From: JAAXHV01 sp965207165 | Lineage (GTDB): Bacteria > Pseudomonadota > Gammaproteobacteria > Eutrophobiales > Eutrophobiaceae | Direction of reading: 5' to 3' | DNA length: 64,000 bases | Assembly (NCBI GenBank): GCA_965207165.1 | Contig: OZ242265.1 | Span: 682,001-746,000, forward strand | In this document: piece after piece, positions 27,483-36,487 of the stretch | Layout of the letters: the number at the start of each line of letters is the position of its first letter | Position numbering within the stretch: position 1 is the stretch's first letter | The notes under the pieces: generated by a model | Told to the model about the DNA's origin: nothing | The model's database searches: none | What the model saw: the letters and a program-made list of their open reading frames with translations, nothing else | Made by a program: the position numbers and the translations under genes

Positions 27483-28661
27483 TCAACCCGAGTTCAACTT
27501 CACCACCTTCGCCAGACCCGCGCCGGTGATATAATCCGCCCAGTGCTGCATAAGACGCATCCGACGTGCGTACAGGTCAGATCTGAAATAACTGCCTTCA
27601 ACACCAGGAACAGCGTGCGCCAGGGCCATTTCCGCCAGTTGCCGGTCTTTACCGCTTTCAGCACACCAGTCACGGAATGACGACCTCAGGCCGTGCACCG
27701 TTGCCCGATCTGCCAGCCCCGCCCTGTGCAGAAACACCATCATCGTGGCATTGGTTAACGGCCTGCCGTTGTTTCTTGGGGACGGGAAGACCAGACCGGA
27801 TTTGTCCCGAAGCACGCTGGCCTTTTCCAGTATGGCTATCGACTGGTCTGATAACGGAACCCGATGCGCCCGGTTCGACTTCATGCGGCCCGCGGGGATT
27901 GACCAGGTTTTGTTTTCAAGGTCAATCTCACTCCAGAAAGCAGCCCGCGCCTCAACGCTCCGGGCAGCCGTCAATGCGATAAACCGCAGACACAGTTTCG
28001 CAGCATCACAGGCCTGGGCCTTGTCGGTCTGGTTTAAGGCGTCCCTGACCTCGGCATGGTGCAATGCCCGGTGATGCTTGGTCTTACCGGCCTGCTTCGG
28101 CAGCGCCGCGCTGATAGCGTCGCCGGCCAGGTTGGTATCAATATGGCCGAACGCCTGCGCCCATGAAAATACCGCCTTGATCCAGCCCCGCAACCGGCGC
28201 GCCGTTGCGTTCTTATCGGTCCACAAAGGAACCAGTATGTCAAGAAGGTCCGCCCGGTCAATGAGGTCGATCCGCTTGTGCCCGATACGCGGGAGGACAT
28301 AGTTGGTCATGCACCGCCGCCATTCCTGCTCAGTCATGGGATTGCGCCAGGTCGGCCGCAGGCTGTCCAGGGCCGCCATGGCTGCCGCCTCAAAGTCCGG
28401 TTTCAGCGCCTTGCGCTTGTCCGCCAGCGGATCCCCGCCGGCGCGGACCCGCCGCCGGTTCTGAAACGCCGTCTCCCGGGCTTCGTCCACACTCACAACG
28501 GGGAACGCACCCAGGCCCAGGTCATGGCGCTTGCCTTTAATCGTGATTCGCTGTACCCAGTATTTGCTCCGGTCCGTGATTCTCAGATACAATGTCGTGT
28601 CCACCGTATGGAAACCGGGGGCGCTTAGTTTTCGGGCTTTTGCATCGGTAAATTGTTGCAT
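27483..28661 (-). CDS. Tyrosine-type site-specific integrase (P4-like)
   Basis: 392-residue integrase. DUF4102-like N-terminal arm (FTDAKARKLSAPGFHTVD), SAM-like core-binding region, then the catalytic domain with Arg in TAARSVEARAAFW, HGLRSSFRDW (HxxR), LAHAV (second His) and the nucleophile Tyr in GSYFRSDLYARR, followed by QHWADY as in P4 integrases. ATG 28661 has GGAG upstream. It differs clearly from the two 393-residue integrases at 34601 and 58369. No attachment site could be assigned by eye. Confidence 0.92.
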   Translation of the reverse strand: MQQFTDAKARKLSAPGFHTVDTTLYLRITDRSKYWVQRITIKGKRHDLGLGAFPVVSVDEARETAFQNRRRVRAGGDPLADKRKALKPDFEAAAMAALDSLRPTWRNPMTEQEWRRCMTNYVLPRIGHKRIDLIDRADLLDILVPLWTDKNATARRLRGWIKAVFSWAQAFGHIDTNLAGDAISAALPKQAGKTKHHRALHHAEVRDALNQTDKAQACDAAKLCLRFIALTAARSVEARAAFWSEIDLENKTWSIPAGRMKSNRAHRVPLSDQSIAILEKASVLRDKSGLVFPSPRNNGRPLTNATMMVFLHRAGLADRATVHGLRSSFRDWCAESGKDRQLAEMALAHAVPGVEGSYFRSDLYARRMRLMQHWADYITGAGLAKVVKLNSG

Positions 28662-29226
28662 GGTATTTTCTCCTGCTCCTACGATTTGTCCAACGATACA
28701 CACGGAACTGTACAGGAAGGAAAAATACCCGTCAACAACACATTTATAAGAATATCAGATAGTTATGGCATACAAAGGAAAGAAATGGAACGCAAGAAAC
28801 GGTGGTTTTATTCTTGGGGTCAGAGTAAAAATACGGTCTATTTATGGGCAGCATCGGGTTCTTGTTGGATATTTTTACTCTGACCCCAACTATTCGGGCA
28901 TTTCACCCCGGCTGTTCCGGCGTAACCCGCGTTCTATATCGGTCTCGTGCTGGTCGTACTCGGCACCGGCCTGTTGAAACCGGATGTCAGCGCCAGTGTT
29001 GTATTCGACCAACAAAATTATGAATAAAATTATAAATATTGTTATTGAAACAACAAAATCCGTAAGGTAAACTTACGTGTAATCTATTATCGTGGAGACA
29101 GAAGGCTATCGCTGTTGCGACTGTTATAGAGTAATCCCTTGTGCAATTCAGGGGATGCCAGTTACCGCAGATGTGGTGGCAATGTCCATAGATTCACTAG
29201 ACGTTCAAGCAAGAGAGGGGAAAATA
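28662..29226. other. Intergenic region with long inverted repeat
   Basis: About 565 bases with no gene. The main feature is the GGGGTCAGAG palindrome at 28815-28888. An AT-rich stretch near 29010-29060 probably holds the promoter of the TonB receptor gene. Confidence 0.55.
28815..28888. repeat. 18-bp inverted repeat of the GGGGTCAGAG type
   Basis: TGGGGTCAGAGTAAAAAT at 28815-28832 is repeated exactly inverted at 28871-28888 with a 38-base spacer. Half-sites of the same core occur at 15317, 21684 and (as GACCTGACCCCAT) at 3305 and 5964. This fits REP-type elements moved by RAYT transposases; none is in the window. Confidence 0.9.
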
Positions 29227-31524
29227 ATGAGGAACGAAAACTTGATGTCAGGCAGTGTTGTGCGCCTTGTAATGACAAGTCTCGGTATTGTTTTGCTGGG
29301 TTTTTCCAGCGCCATCGTCGCCCAGGACAGCGTTGGGATTGAAGAGGTGGTGGTCACCGCCCAACGGCGCGAGCAGAACCTGCAGGACGTACCGATCAGT
29401 ATCTCCGCGTTCAGTTCAGATGCCGTTGAGGCATTCATGTTCAATGACGTGACTGAATATGTCACCCGCACCCCCAACATCAGTTGGAAATCGGACGGCG
29501 CCAGGTCAAGGCGGGAACTGGCTATACGGGGCGTTACCAACTTCCTGGACGTCAACTCACCTCTCAGACCGGCCACTTTCGCATTTTACGTGGATGATTT
29601 CAGCATTGTCGGCAGTTCCAGCAACCCGCCCGTGATGGACGTGGAACGCATCGAGGTGTTGCGCGGACCCCAGGCGACTTACTTCGGCAGGAACGCCACG
29701 GGCGGCGGCATCAGCATTACCTCGAAAAAGCCTCATACCGACAACCTGGCAGGTTCCGTCATGGTGGATTATTCCAACCGTGACACGGTAGACGTTGAGG
29801 GGGTTGTCAATGTCCCGATCGTGAAAGACGTGCTGGCCATGCGCGGCAACATCAAATACAACGAATCTGACGGGAACATCAAGAACGTCAATCCTATCGG
29901 CGGCGGCAATGATTTTGAATACAAGTACGCCAGGGCGGCAATCCGTTTCACCCCGACCGATGAACTGACCGTAGATGTTACCGGAACGCTCGCCTCCGAA
30001 ACGTCGGGCATGCGTGAAGGGGTGCCCTCCGGGCATTGGTCATTCTTTGCGGAACGTCTTTTTGGCAGGGATGTTGCTCATTTTGATGATCCTGACGGCG
30101 ATGGCAGGACGATACCTCTGCATGACGGTATCGGCTTCTGGCCGGAGAACAGGAACAAGGTGAACTTCGATTTCCCCCAGGAAGTCGGCACCACGTACCG
30201 GATGATCACCGGCCGGGTGGATTATGAACTGGAAAACGTGCTGTTTACCAGCATCACCGGCTATATCAACTCCGATTTCAACCTGAACGGCGACGTGGAC
30301 GGATCCAGCATTGACGGCTGGAATGAATTTCGCAATATCAACCGGGATAGTTTCAGCCAGGAGATACGTATCCAGAGCAACGACGATACGTCCCGGTTCC
30401 GTTGGAATATCGGCGGTCTGTATGCCGATGACGTTGGGCATATCATAAGCGATACCTTTACCGGCGCAGACAATGGATTCGGCCTTCCTCCATGGCTGCG
30501 TATCGGTGGTGGGGATACTGAGGACGGGATCGAAGGCTGGCACCTGTTCGGCCAGGTTGAAGCGGACTTCACGAAAAACCTGACCCTTTCCGTCGGCGGC
30601 CGCTACAGTGAAGAAATCAGGACGTTGACGGATAACTTTTTCCCGCTTGGTCAGCCGTCAATACATATTTCGGTGAAGGAAAAATTTACCAGTTTCTCTC
30701 CCAGGTTAGCGATCACGTATTCCGTGAACGATGATGTCAATCTCTATACATCCATCTCCAAAGGGTTCAAATCGGGCGGTGTGAGCCGGTTTGGTGAGCA
30801 GGGTATTCCGTTTGATCCCGAGATAGTGTGGAATTATGAAGTCGGCGTGAAAGCGGATCTATTTGATAACAGGCTGAGAGTTAACGCGGCAGCGTTCTAC
30901 ATGAACTGGACCGACATGCACGTGGGATTCCTGGTACCCCAGTTGGGAGGTGAAGTGGGAGGCAGAGTGACCAGTAATGCAGAGTCGGCGTTTTCCAAAG
31001 GCGTGGAAGTCTCGGTTACCGCCCTGCCTGTCGATAACCTGATAGTGAATTTCAATGTCGGTTATCTCAAGGCGGAACTGGAGAATGCGATCGTATTCAT
31101 CCGGGATAATTCCTGTAACCACATACCGCCTTCTACCGAGTGCAACCATGTACTGGACGGCAGTCCCACGCCCTTGTCACCCGAGTGGACCATGTCTGCG
31201 GATGCCGAATACACCTTCAACGTCAGTCCGACCTATGATGGTTTTGCAAGGGTCGAGTGGACGTACCGGGACGCTGTGCACAGGTCCCAGGTGGAAGACC
31301 TGCTGAAACCGGATGGGTTCCCCTGGTCCGTGCCCAGCTATGATTTCTTCAACGTACGCGCCGGCGTTCGTCACAAGGACTTTACCATCACCGGTTATGC
31401 CGAGAACGTGTTTAACAGCCATTTTTACCAGAATGCCTACCGCAAGGCCTGGGCCGGCGGCGTGTCGCTTGAACCGTCCCTGCGCAGTTACGGTATTCGC
31501 GTGAGATATACGTACGGCGAGTAG
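29227..31524 (+). CDS. TonB-dependent outer-membrane receptor
   Basis: 765-residue receptor. Signal peptide to about residue 33 (IVLLGFSSAIVAQ), then IEEVVVTAQRREQNLQDVPI (TonB-box and plug start), plug motif IEVLRGPQATYFGRNATGGG and a beta-barrel ending RSYGIRVRYTYGE. ATG 29227 follows GAGAGGGG at good distance; the longer open frame from 29092 has no ribosome site. It is followed by two secreted amidohydrolases in the same direction, suggesting uptake of their substrate or product. Substrate not visible. Confidence 0.93.
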   Translation: MRNENLMSGSVVRLVMTSLGIVLLGFSSAIVAQDSVGIEEVVVTAQRREQNLQDVPISISAFSSDAVEAFMFNDVTEYVTRTPNISWKSDGARSRRELAIRGVTNFLDVNSPLRPATFAFYVDDFSIVGSSSNPPVMDVERIEVLRGPQATYFGRNATGGGISITSKKPHTDNLAGSVMVDYSNRDTVDVEGVVNVPIVKDVLAMRGNIKYNESDGNIKNVNPIGGGNDFEYKYARAAIRFTPTDELTVDVTGTLASETSGMREGVPSGHWSFFAERLFGRDVAHFDDPDGDGRTIPLHDGIGFWPENRNKVNFDFPQEVGTTYRMITGRVDYELENVLFTSITGYINSDFNLNGDVDGSSIDGWNEFRNINRDSFSQEIRIQSNDDTSRFRWNIGGLYADDVGHIISDTFTGADNGFGLPPWLRIGGGDTEDGIEGWHLFGQVEADFTKNLTLSVGGRYSEEIRTLTDNFFPLGQPSIHISVKEKFTSFSPRLAITYSVNDDVNLYTSISKGFKSGGVSRFGEQGIPFDPEIVWNYEVGVKADLFDNRLRVNAAAFYMNWTDMHVGFLVPQLGGEVGGRVTSNAESAFSKGVEVSVTALPVDNLIVNFNVGYLKAELENAIVFIRDNSCNHIPPSTECNHVLDGSPTPLSPEWTMSADAEYTFNVSPTYDGFARVEWTYRDAVHRSQVEDLLKPDGFPWSVPSYDFFNVRAGVRHKDFTITGYAENVFNSHFYQNAYRKAWAGGVSLEPSLRSYGIRVRYTYGE

Positions 31525-31728
31525 TCTGTAAATATATTAATAGATAGCCCGTCATTCCTGCGCAAGTTCAAGCCTGTAGGGCATTGAGCAGGAGCAGGAA
31601 CCTGTTCTGACAGCGTGCCGCCCAAGGCGGCACGCTGTATCACCGTTTCTGGCATCCGCCGGAATGACAGTTGGACCTGAACGACTGAGGGATATGTGTC
31701 ACACCTGAAAGGGGGAGAGGTAACTGAC

Positions 31729-33012
31729 ATGAGCATAAACCGGACACTGACTAGTATTGTAGTTCTCATGCTGCTCGCAGCATTTGTCCTCACAGCGAAT
31801 GCAGCCGGCACCACCGCCATTGTCGGCGGCACGGTGGTAGACCTGGACGGCAAAGCACCGATCGAGAATGCCGTTATCCTCGTTGATGGGGACAGGATCA
31901 CGGCGATCGGCGCAGCCGGCAGCGTGGAGATCCCTGACGGCGCCGAGCAGGTAGACGCCAAGGGCACCTGGCTCATCCCCGGCCTGATGAATATGCACGT
32001 TCATCTCGGTCTTATCCTGCCCGGCAAGATGAAAGCGGAATTGGCCAACGAATCCGAGGCTGCACTGGCCCTGCGCATGGCTGCGGCAGCGCGGGAAACC
32101 CTGCAGGCCGGCGTGACTACCATTCGTTTACCTGGTGACACGGCACATGCCGACCTCGCCCTGATGCGGGCGATTAACAAGGGTCAGGCCGATGGCCCGC
32201 GCATTTTCAGTTCAGGTGAAGCGCTTACGATAACCGCGGGACACGGTTCAAAAGGCGGCAAGAGAAATTACGATGGCCCGGATGAACTGGTAAAAGCGGC
32301 GCGTACGCAGATCAGCGCAGGGGCGAAATGGATCAAGATCCTCATATCGGGCGGGATAGCCACCGCCGGGGGTGATCTTGACGCGGTACTGATGACACCA
32401 GGGGAGATCAGTGCGGTGATCGACGCTGCCCACCGCTTCGGGGTGAAGGTGACGGCGCACTCCGGTTCCCCGACAGCCACTAGCATTGCCATTGATGCCG
32501 GATTGGATTGCGTAGAACATGGTTACTTCCTTGATCGTCCGACTCTCATGAAAATGAAGGAGCATGGCACATGGCTGGTGCCGACCATCGTCGTGAGCCA
32601 ACCGGCTACTGAGCCGTTTTTTAAGGCGATCGGTTCGCCGCCGTGGTACCTGGAACGGCGTAATTCCGCCGGCAAAGCGCACTGGAAAGCGCTGCAGATG
32701 GCCATTGAGGAAGGTGTGAATATCGCCCTGGGTACGGACCAGTTGCCGCACGAACCCAATGACGGCACCACGGCGACCGTGCGCGAGGCGCAATACTACG
32801 CGGAAGCCGGCATGACTCCGCTGCAGGCGTTGCGCTCGGCAACTATAGAACCCGCCAGGCTGCTGGAAGCGGAGGATGAGATCGGGTCTCTGGAAACGGG
32901 CAAATATGCCGATATCGTTGCCGTGGACAGTGACCCCACGGAAGACATCAAGGCGTTGCGCAATATCCTGCTGGTGATGAAAGGCGGCAAGGTCTACCGT
33001 AATAATCTGTAG
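31729..33012 (+). CDS. Secreted amidohydrolase, prolidase/imidazolonepropionase-like (paralogue 1)
   Basis: 427-residue metal-dependent amidohydrolase with a signal peptide (VVLMLLAAFVLTANA). The TIM-barrel metal site is visible as MHVHLG (HxH), the Lys in AKWIKILISGG, the His residues in VTAHSGSP and CVEHGY, and the Asp in LGTDQLP. The family includes Xaa-Pro dipeptidases, organophosphate hydrolases and N-acyl amino acid hydrolases. ATG 31729 has GGGGGAGAGG upstream. Three close paralogues occur at 33096, 52353 and 59743. It is probably periplasmic and works with the TonB receptor upstream; the exact substrate is unknown. Confidence 0.93.
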   Translation: MSINRTLTSIVVLMLLAAFVLTANAAGTTAIVGGTVVDLDGKAPIENAVILVDGDRITAIGAAGSVEIPDGAEQVDAKGTWLIPGLMNMHVHLGLILPGKMKAELANESEAALALRMAAAARETLQAGVTTIRLPGDTAHADLALMRAINKGQADGPRIFSSGEALTITAGHGSKGGKRNYDGPDELVKAARTQISAGAKWIKILISGGIATAGGDLDAVLMTPGEISAVIDAAHRFGVKVTAHSGSPTATSIAIDAGLDCVEHGYFLDRPTLMKMKEHGTWLVPTIVVSQPATEPFFKAIGSPPWYLERRNSAGKAHWKALQMAIEEGVNIALGTDQLPHEPNDGTTATVREAQYYAEAGMTPLQALRSATIEPARLLEAEDEIGSLETGKYADIVAVDSDPTEDIKALRNILLVMKGGKVYRNNL

Positions 33013-33095
33013 AAAAAGCATTTAATCCATCACCGGAATTGCAAAAAAGGCGATATTGCATAGAGAGAGGCCATCCCTGATCAGCAGGCCATGAA

Positions 33096-34421
33096 ATGAG
33101 CATCAACCGGGCACTGTCCAGAAAAACAGGGGACAGGTTTCAAATCTGCCCCCGGTGGATTCCGGTAGTTCTGACGTTTCTCACGGCGTTTATCCTCACA
33201 TCCAATGCAGCCGGAATGACCGCCATCGTCGGCGGCACGGTGGTAGACCTGGAGGGCAAAGCGCCCATCGAAAATGCCGTTATCCTCGTTGAAGAGGACA
33301 GGATCGCGGCAATCGGTGAAGCCGGCAACGTAGAAATTCCTGACGGAACCGAACAGATAGACGCCAGGGGCACCTGGCTGATCCCCGGCCTGATGAACAT
33401 GCACGTCCACCTCGGCCTCGTTATGCCAGGCAGGATGACTGCTGAACTGTCCGATGAAAGTGAAGCGGCCCTGGCACTGCGCATGGCCGCGAATGCGCGG
33501 GAGACTCTGCAGGCCGGCGTCACCACCATCCGCTTGACAGGCAGCCGGGCCCATGCCGACCTGGCCCTGATGAGAGCGATAAACAAAGGCCAGGCCGACG
33601 GTCCGCGCATCTTCAGCGCCGGTGAAACACTCACCATTACCGCGGGGCACGGTTCGAAAAAGCCGGGAAAGAAGAATTATGACGGCCCGGACGAACTGGT
33701 AAAAGCGGCGCGCACGCAGATCAGCGCCGGGGCTAAATGGCTCAAGATCCTGATCTCGGGCGGCATAGCCACTGACGGCGGCGGTCTTGCCGCGGCATTG
33801 ATGACCCCGGGGGAAATCCGGGCGGTGATCGACGCGGCGCACCGTTTTGGCGTAAAGGTGACGGCCCACTCCGGGTCCCCGGCAGCGACACAGGTTGCCG
33901 TGGATGCCGGGCTTGACTGCGTCGAGCACGGTTATTTCCTGGATCGGAAGACACTGAAGAAGATGAAGGAACACGGAACCTGGCTGGTGCCGACCATCGT
34001 TGTCACCGCGCCTGAAACCCAACCGTTTTTTGAGCGGATGGGTATGCCCCCGTGGTACATGGAACGGCGTAATTCCGCCGGCAAGTTACACCGGCAGGCA
34101 CTTGAGATGGCCATTGAAGAAGGTGTCAACATCGCCCTGGGCACCGACCAGTTGCCTTTCGAACCCAATGACGGGACCACGGCAACCGCGCTTGAGGCGC
34201 AATACTACGTGAAAGCAGGTATGACGCCGCTCCAGGCGCTACGTTCGGCAACCATAGAAGCCGCCAGACTGTTGGAAGCCGGGGATGAGATTGGCTCCCT
34301 GGAACAGGGCAAGTACGCCGATATTGTTGCCGTTGACAAGGACCCCACGAAAGACATCAAGGCATTGCGCAGTATCCTGCTGGTGATGAAGGGCGGCAAG
34401 GTTTACCGTAATAACCTGTAG
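33096..34421 (+). CDS. Secreted amidohydrolase, paralogue 2
   Basis: 441 residues, collinear with the gene just upstream and starting 83 bases after it. Same metal-site motifs: MHVHLG, AKWLKILISGG, VTAHSGSP, CVEHGY and LGTDQLP. The signal peptide n-region contains an extra segment (SRKTGDRFQICPRWIP) absent from paralogue 1. That segment is encoded by a GGGGACAGGTTTCAAATCTG palindrome inserted in frame. The extended n-region still precedes a good hydrophobic core. A palindrome of the same family lies 12 bases after the stop codon. Confidence 0.92.
   Translation: MSINRALSRKTGDRFQICPRWIPVVLTFLTAFILTSNAAGMTAIVGGTVVDLEGKAPIENAVILVEEDRIAAIGEAGNVEIPDGTEQIDARGTWLIPGLMNMHVHLGLVMPGRMTAELSDESEAALALRMAANARETLQAGVTTIRLTGSRAHADLALMRAINKGQADGPRIFSAGETLTITAGHGSKKPGKKNYDGPDELVKAARTQISAGAKWLKILISGGIATDGGGLAAALMTPGEIRAVIDAAHRFGVKVTAHSGSPAATQVAVDAGLDCVEHGYFLDRKTLKKMKEHGTWLVPTIVVTAPETQPFFERMGMPPWYMERRNSAGKLHRQALEMAIEEGVNIALGTDQLPFEPNDGTTATALEAQYYVKAGMTPLQALRSATIEAARLLEAGDEIGSLEQGKYADIVAVDKDPTKDIKALRSILLVMKGGKVYRNNL
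33128..33153. repeat. GGGGAC-type palindrome inside the signal-peptide codons
   Basis: Imperfect palindrome GGGGACAGGTTTCAAATC-TGCCCCC, related to the perfect-type copies at 34433, 47532, 53691 and 59697 and to the coding copy at 52386. Confidence 0.75.
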
Positions 34422-34432
34422 CTATGTGTTAA

Positions 34433-35905
34433 GGGGACGGATTTGAAATCCGCCACCGACGGTTTTTTTGCATTTCATTACATTCCCTGATATCATCTTA
34501 TCTGTTTGATATTGTTTGTTTTATTGTCTGTTGACGTCTTACGTCGTATCAGACATTCTTTTACACAAAGTGATAACTGAATAAATAACGGTATCCTGTC
34601 ATGAAACGACCCAGAATCCTCTCAGCCTCCTTCGTCAGAACCATCAACCGCCCCGGCCGCTACGGCGACGGCCGCGGCGGTCATGGCCTGTCCCTGCTGG
34701 TCAAACCCATGACCAACGGCCGCCTGTCAAAGACCTGGTCCCAAAGACTACTGATAAACGGCAAACCCGTCAACATCGGTCTGGGCGCCTATCCGCTTGT
34801 CTTGCTGGCTGAGGCCAGAGGTAAGGCTCTGGAAAACCGCCAAGCGTTACTCAAAGGACGGGACCCACGCGGGAGCATGCCGCTGTTCTCACAGGCTGCT
34901 GAGGAAGTCATCAGGATACATGCTATAGGCTGGCGGGACGGGGGCAAGTCGGCCAACCAATGGCGCGCCTCCCTGCGGGACTATGCCCTGCCGACGATAG
35001 GCCATAAACGCATCAACGCCATCACCACATCAGACATCCTGGCCCTCCTCCTGCCGCACTGGCATGACCGGACGGAAACCATGCGCCGGGTCAAGCAACG
35101 TATCGGGGCCATCATGAAGTGGGCCATCGCCAACGGTTACCGGGAGGACGATCCGACAATAACACTGGCGGCGGCGCTGCCGAAGAACGGCGTTGTCCGC
35201 AACCATCACAAGGCCCTGCCGTATGCGGAGGTGGGTGCAGCCATTGCCAGGGTGCGGTCATCCGGTGCGTACTGGGCCACGGTGGCCTGTTTCGAGTTCA
35301 TGACGCTGACCGCAGTCCGCTCCGGGGAGGCGAGGCTGGCCCGTTGGGACGACATCGACCTTGACACCGCCACCTGGGCGATACCGGGGGAGAGCATGAA
35401 GTCGAAGCGTCCGCATCGCGTCCCGTTGTCAAACCGTGCGCTTGACATACTGCAGGACGCATCCCGGTATGCGGACCGGTCCGGGCTGGTGTTTCCCGGC
35501 ATGAGCTGCAAGGCGTTAAGCAAGAATGCGCTCAGCAAGCTGCTTCGGGAAACCGGTATCGGCTGCGTGCCCCACGGCATGCGCTCATCGTTCCGGCAGT
35601 GGGCCGCAGAGCGGACCAACCAGCCGCGTGAGGTGTGCGAGCTGGCCCTGGCGCACGTCAATTCGAACCGGGTTGAGGCGGCCTATCAGCGCTCTGATTT
35701 GTTTGAACTGCGGCGGCGGCTGATGGCGCAGTGGGCTGGTTACCTGACTGCTGAGAAAGCCTCCGTTACGGCTATACGGTAAACGAATCCTGGAGGACGG
35801 CCCTGAAAACCGTCACACAGGCGATACAGCCCGCCCAGGGCGATGCAAACCGTTGCCGGTGTACCAGGGGCCCTGTCGGCATGATGGAGCGGCGAGGCAG
35901 GAACA
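34433..35905. repeat. Left arm of the 1.5-kb inverted repeat carrying an integrase
   Basis: Starts with GGGGACGGATTTGAAATCCG. It runs through 150 bases of AT-rich DNA (including GATATCATCTTATCTG), the 393-codon integrase gene and about 120 bases beyond (GAAAACCGTCACACAGGCG). The inverse is found at 58160-59718 with high identity judged by eye. The two arms bound about 22 kb. Confidence 0.9.
34601..35782 (+). CDS. Tyrosine-type integrase, copy 1
   Basis: 393-residue P4-like integrase with an N-terminal arm-binding domain (GRYGDGRGGHGLSLLVKP). Catalytic residues: Arg in LTAVRSGEARLARW, HGMRSSFRQW (HxxR), LAHVNSNRVE and the Tyr in AAYQRSDLFELRRR, followed by AQWAGYL. Copy 2 at 58369-59550 (opposite strand) differs at only about a dozen residues. 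ATG 34601 lies about 150 bases after the GGGGAC palindrome. Two intact catalytic sites mean both copies could be active. Confidence 0.93.
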   Translation: MKRPRILSASFVRTINRPGRYGDGRGGHGLSLLVKPMTNGRLSKTWSQRLLINGKPVNIGLGAYPLVLLAEARGKALENRQALLKGRDPRGSMPLFSQAAEEVIRIHAIGWRDGGKSANQWRASLRDYALPTIGHKRINAITTSDILALLLPHWHDRTETMRRVKQRIGAIMKWAIANGYREDDPTITLAAALPKNGVVRNHHKALPYAEVGAAIARVRSSGAYWATVACFEFMTLTAVRSGEARLARWDDIDLDTATWAIPGESMKSKRPHRVPLSNRALDILQDASRYADRSGLVFPGMSCKALSKNALSKLLRETGIGCVPHGMRSSFRQWAAERTNQPREVCELALAHVNSNRVEAAYQRSDLFELRRRLMAQWAGYLTAEKASVTAIR

Positions 35906-36069
35906 TGCGATGGGAATCTGCATAGAATTCCGGGGATACGACACTTATATCCTGTCGCGGCTCATGTCCTGGCTTATCGTGGAGGGCATGCCGGGATAAC
36001 ATGTTCCTTGCTGGTTTTATTGTACCAATAGAGCGGAATTAAGTGCTGTGTCCCCAGAATTCCTGCTGT

Positions 36070-36195
36070 TTACATTGGGCAAGGCGAATGCCGTGTCCTA
36101 TTCGTATGTCTGGCATATACACTCTTGCACTTATTGATGGAGGGAAAATGGGTAGCTAACTCGTGGTCAACAGGCTCGTCAAGCAGTAGCTTCAT
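36070..36195 (-). pseudogene. Truncated DUF5615 PIN-like toxin
   Basis: 41-codon frame starting MKLLLDEPVDHELATHFPSI, the usual start of DUF5615 PIN-like proteins (MKLLLDE...). It overlaps the end of the DUF433 gene, as in intact DUF433-DUF5615 pairs. The family match fades after about residue 18 and the frame stops, so the catalytic acidic residues further on are lost. Confidence 0.65.
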
Positions 36196-36406
36196 ACTCT
36201 GTATCTGCCGTCAGTTTTTCTGTGGCCAGTTCAATTAACTGAACAGCCTGTTCACGACTGACAGAGGGGAAGTGCTCCGGAAAATAACTCAGGTCATATC
36301 CTGACTCTAGATGCTCCATCAGAATACGGATAGGTGCCCGGGTGCCTGTGAAGACGGGTGTGCCACCCAGATTAGCCGGGATTCTGTCTATTACGGCATC
36401 AGTCAT
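36179..36406 (-). CDS. DUF433 family antitoxin-like protein
   Basis: 75 residues: IPANLGGTPVFTGTRAPIRI, LMEHLESGYDLSYFPEHFPS and EQAVQLIELA. This is the compact DUF433 helix-turn-helix family, usually the antitoxin-like first gene of a pair with a DUF5615 PIN-like protein. Complete at normal length. The downstream partner is cut short, so this is an orphan antitoxin. Confidence 0.88.
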   Translation of the reverse strand: MTDAVIDRIPANLGGTPVFTGTRAPIRILMEHLESGYDLSYFPEHFPSVSREQAVQLIELATEKLTADTEYEATA

Positions 36407-36487
36407 TTGTTTGTTTTCCAGTGTTATCTGATAAGTTCTGTGTCGTTGGTTTTACGTTTTTCTCTTTCCAATTCATCACCAAGAACT

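Noticed and set aside
34433..34454. tRNA gene
   Set aside because: Only an anticodon-arm-like palindrome is present; no acceptor, D or T arms around any copy.
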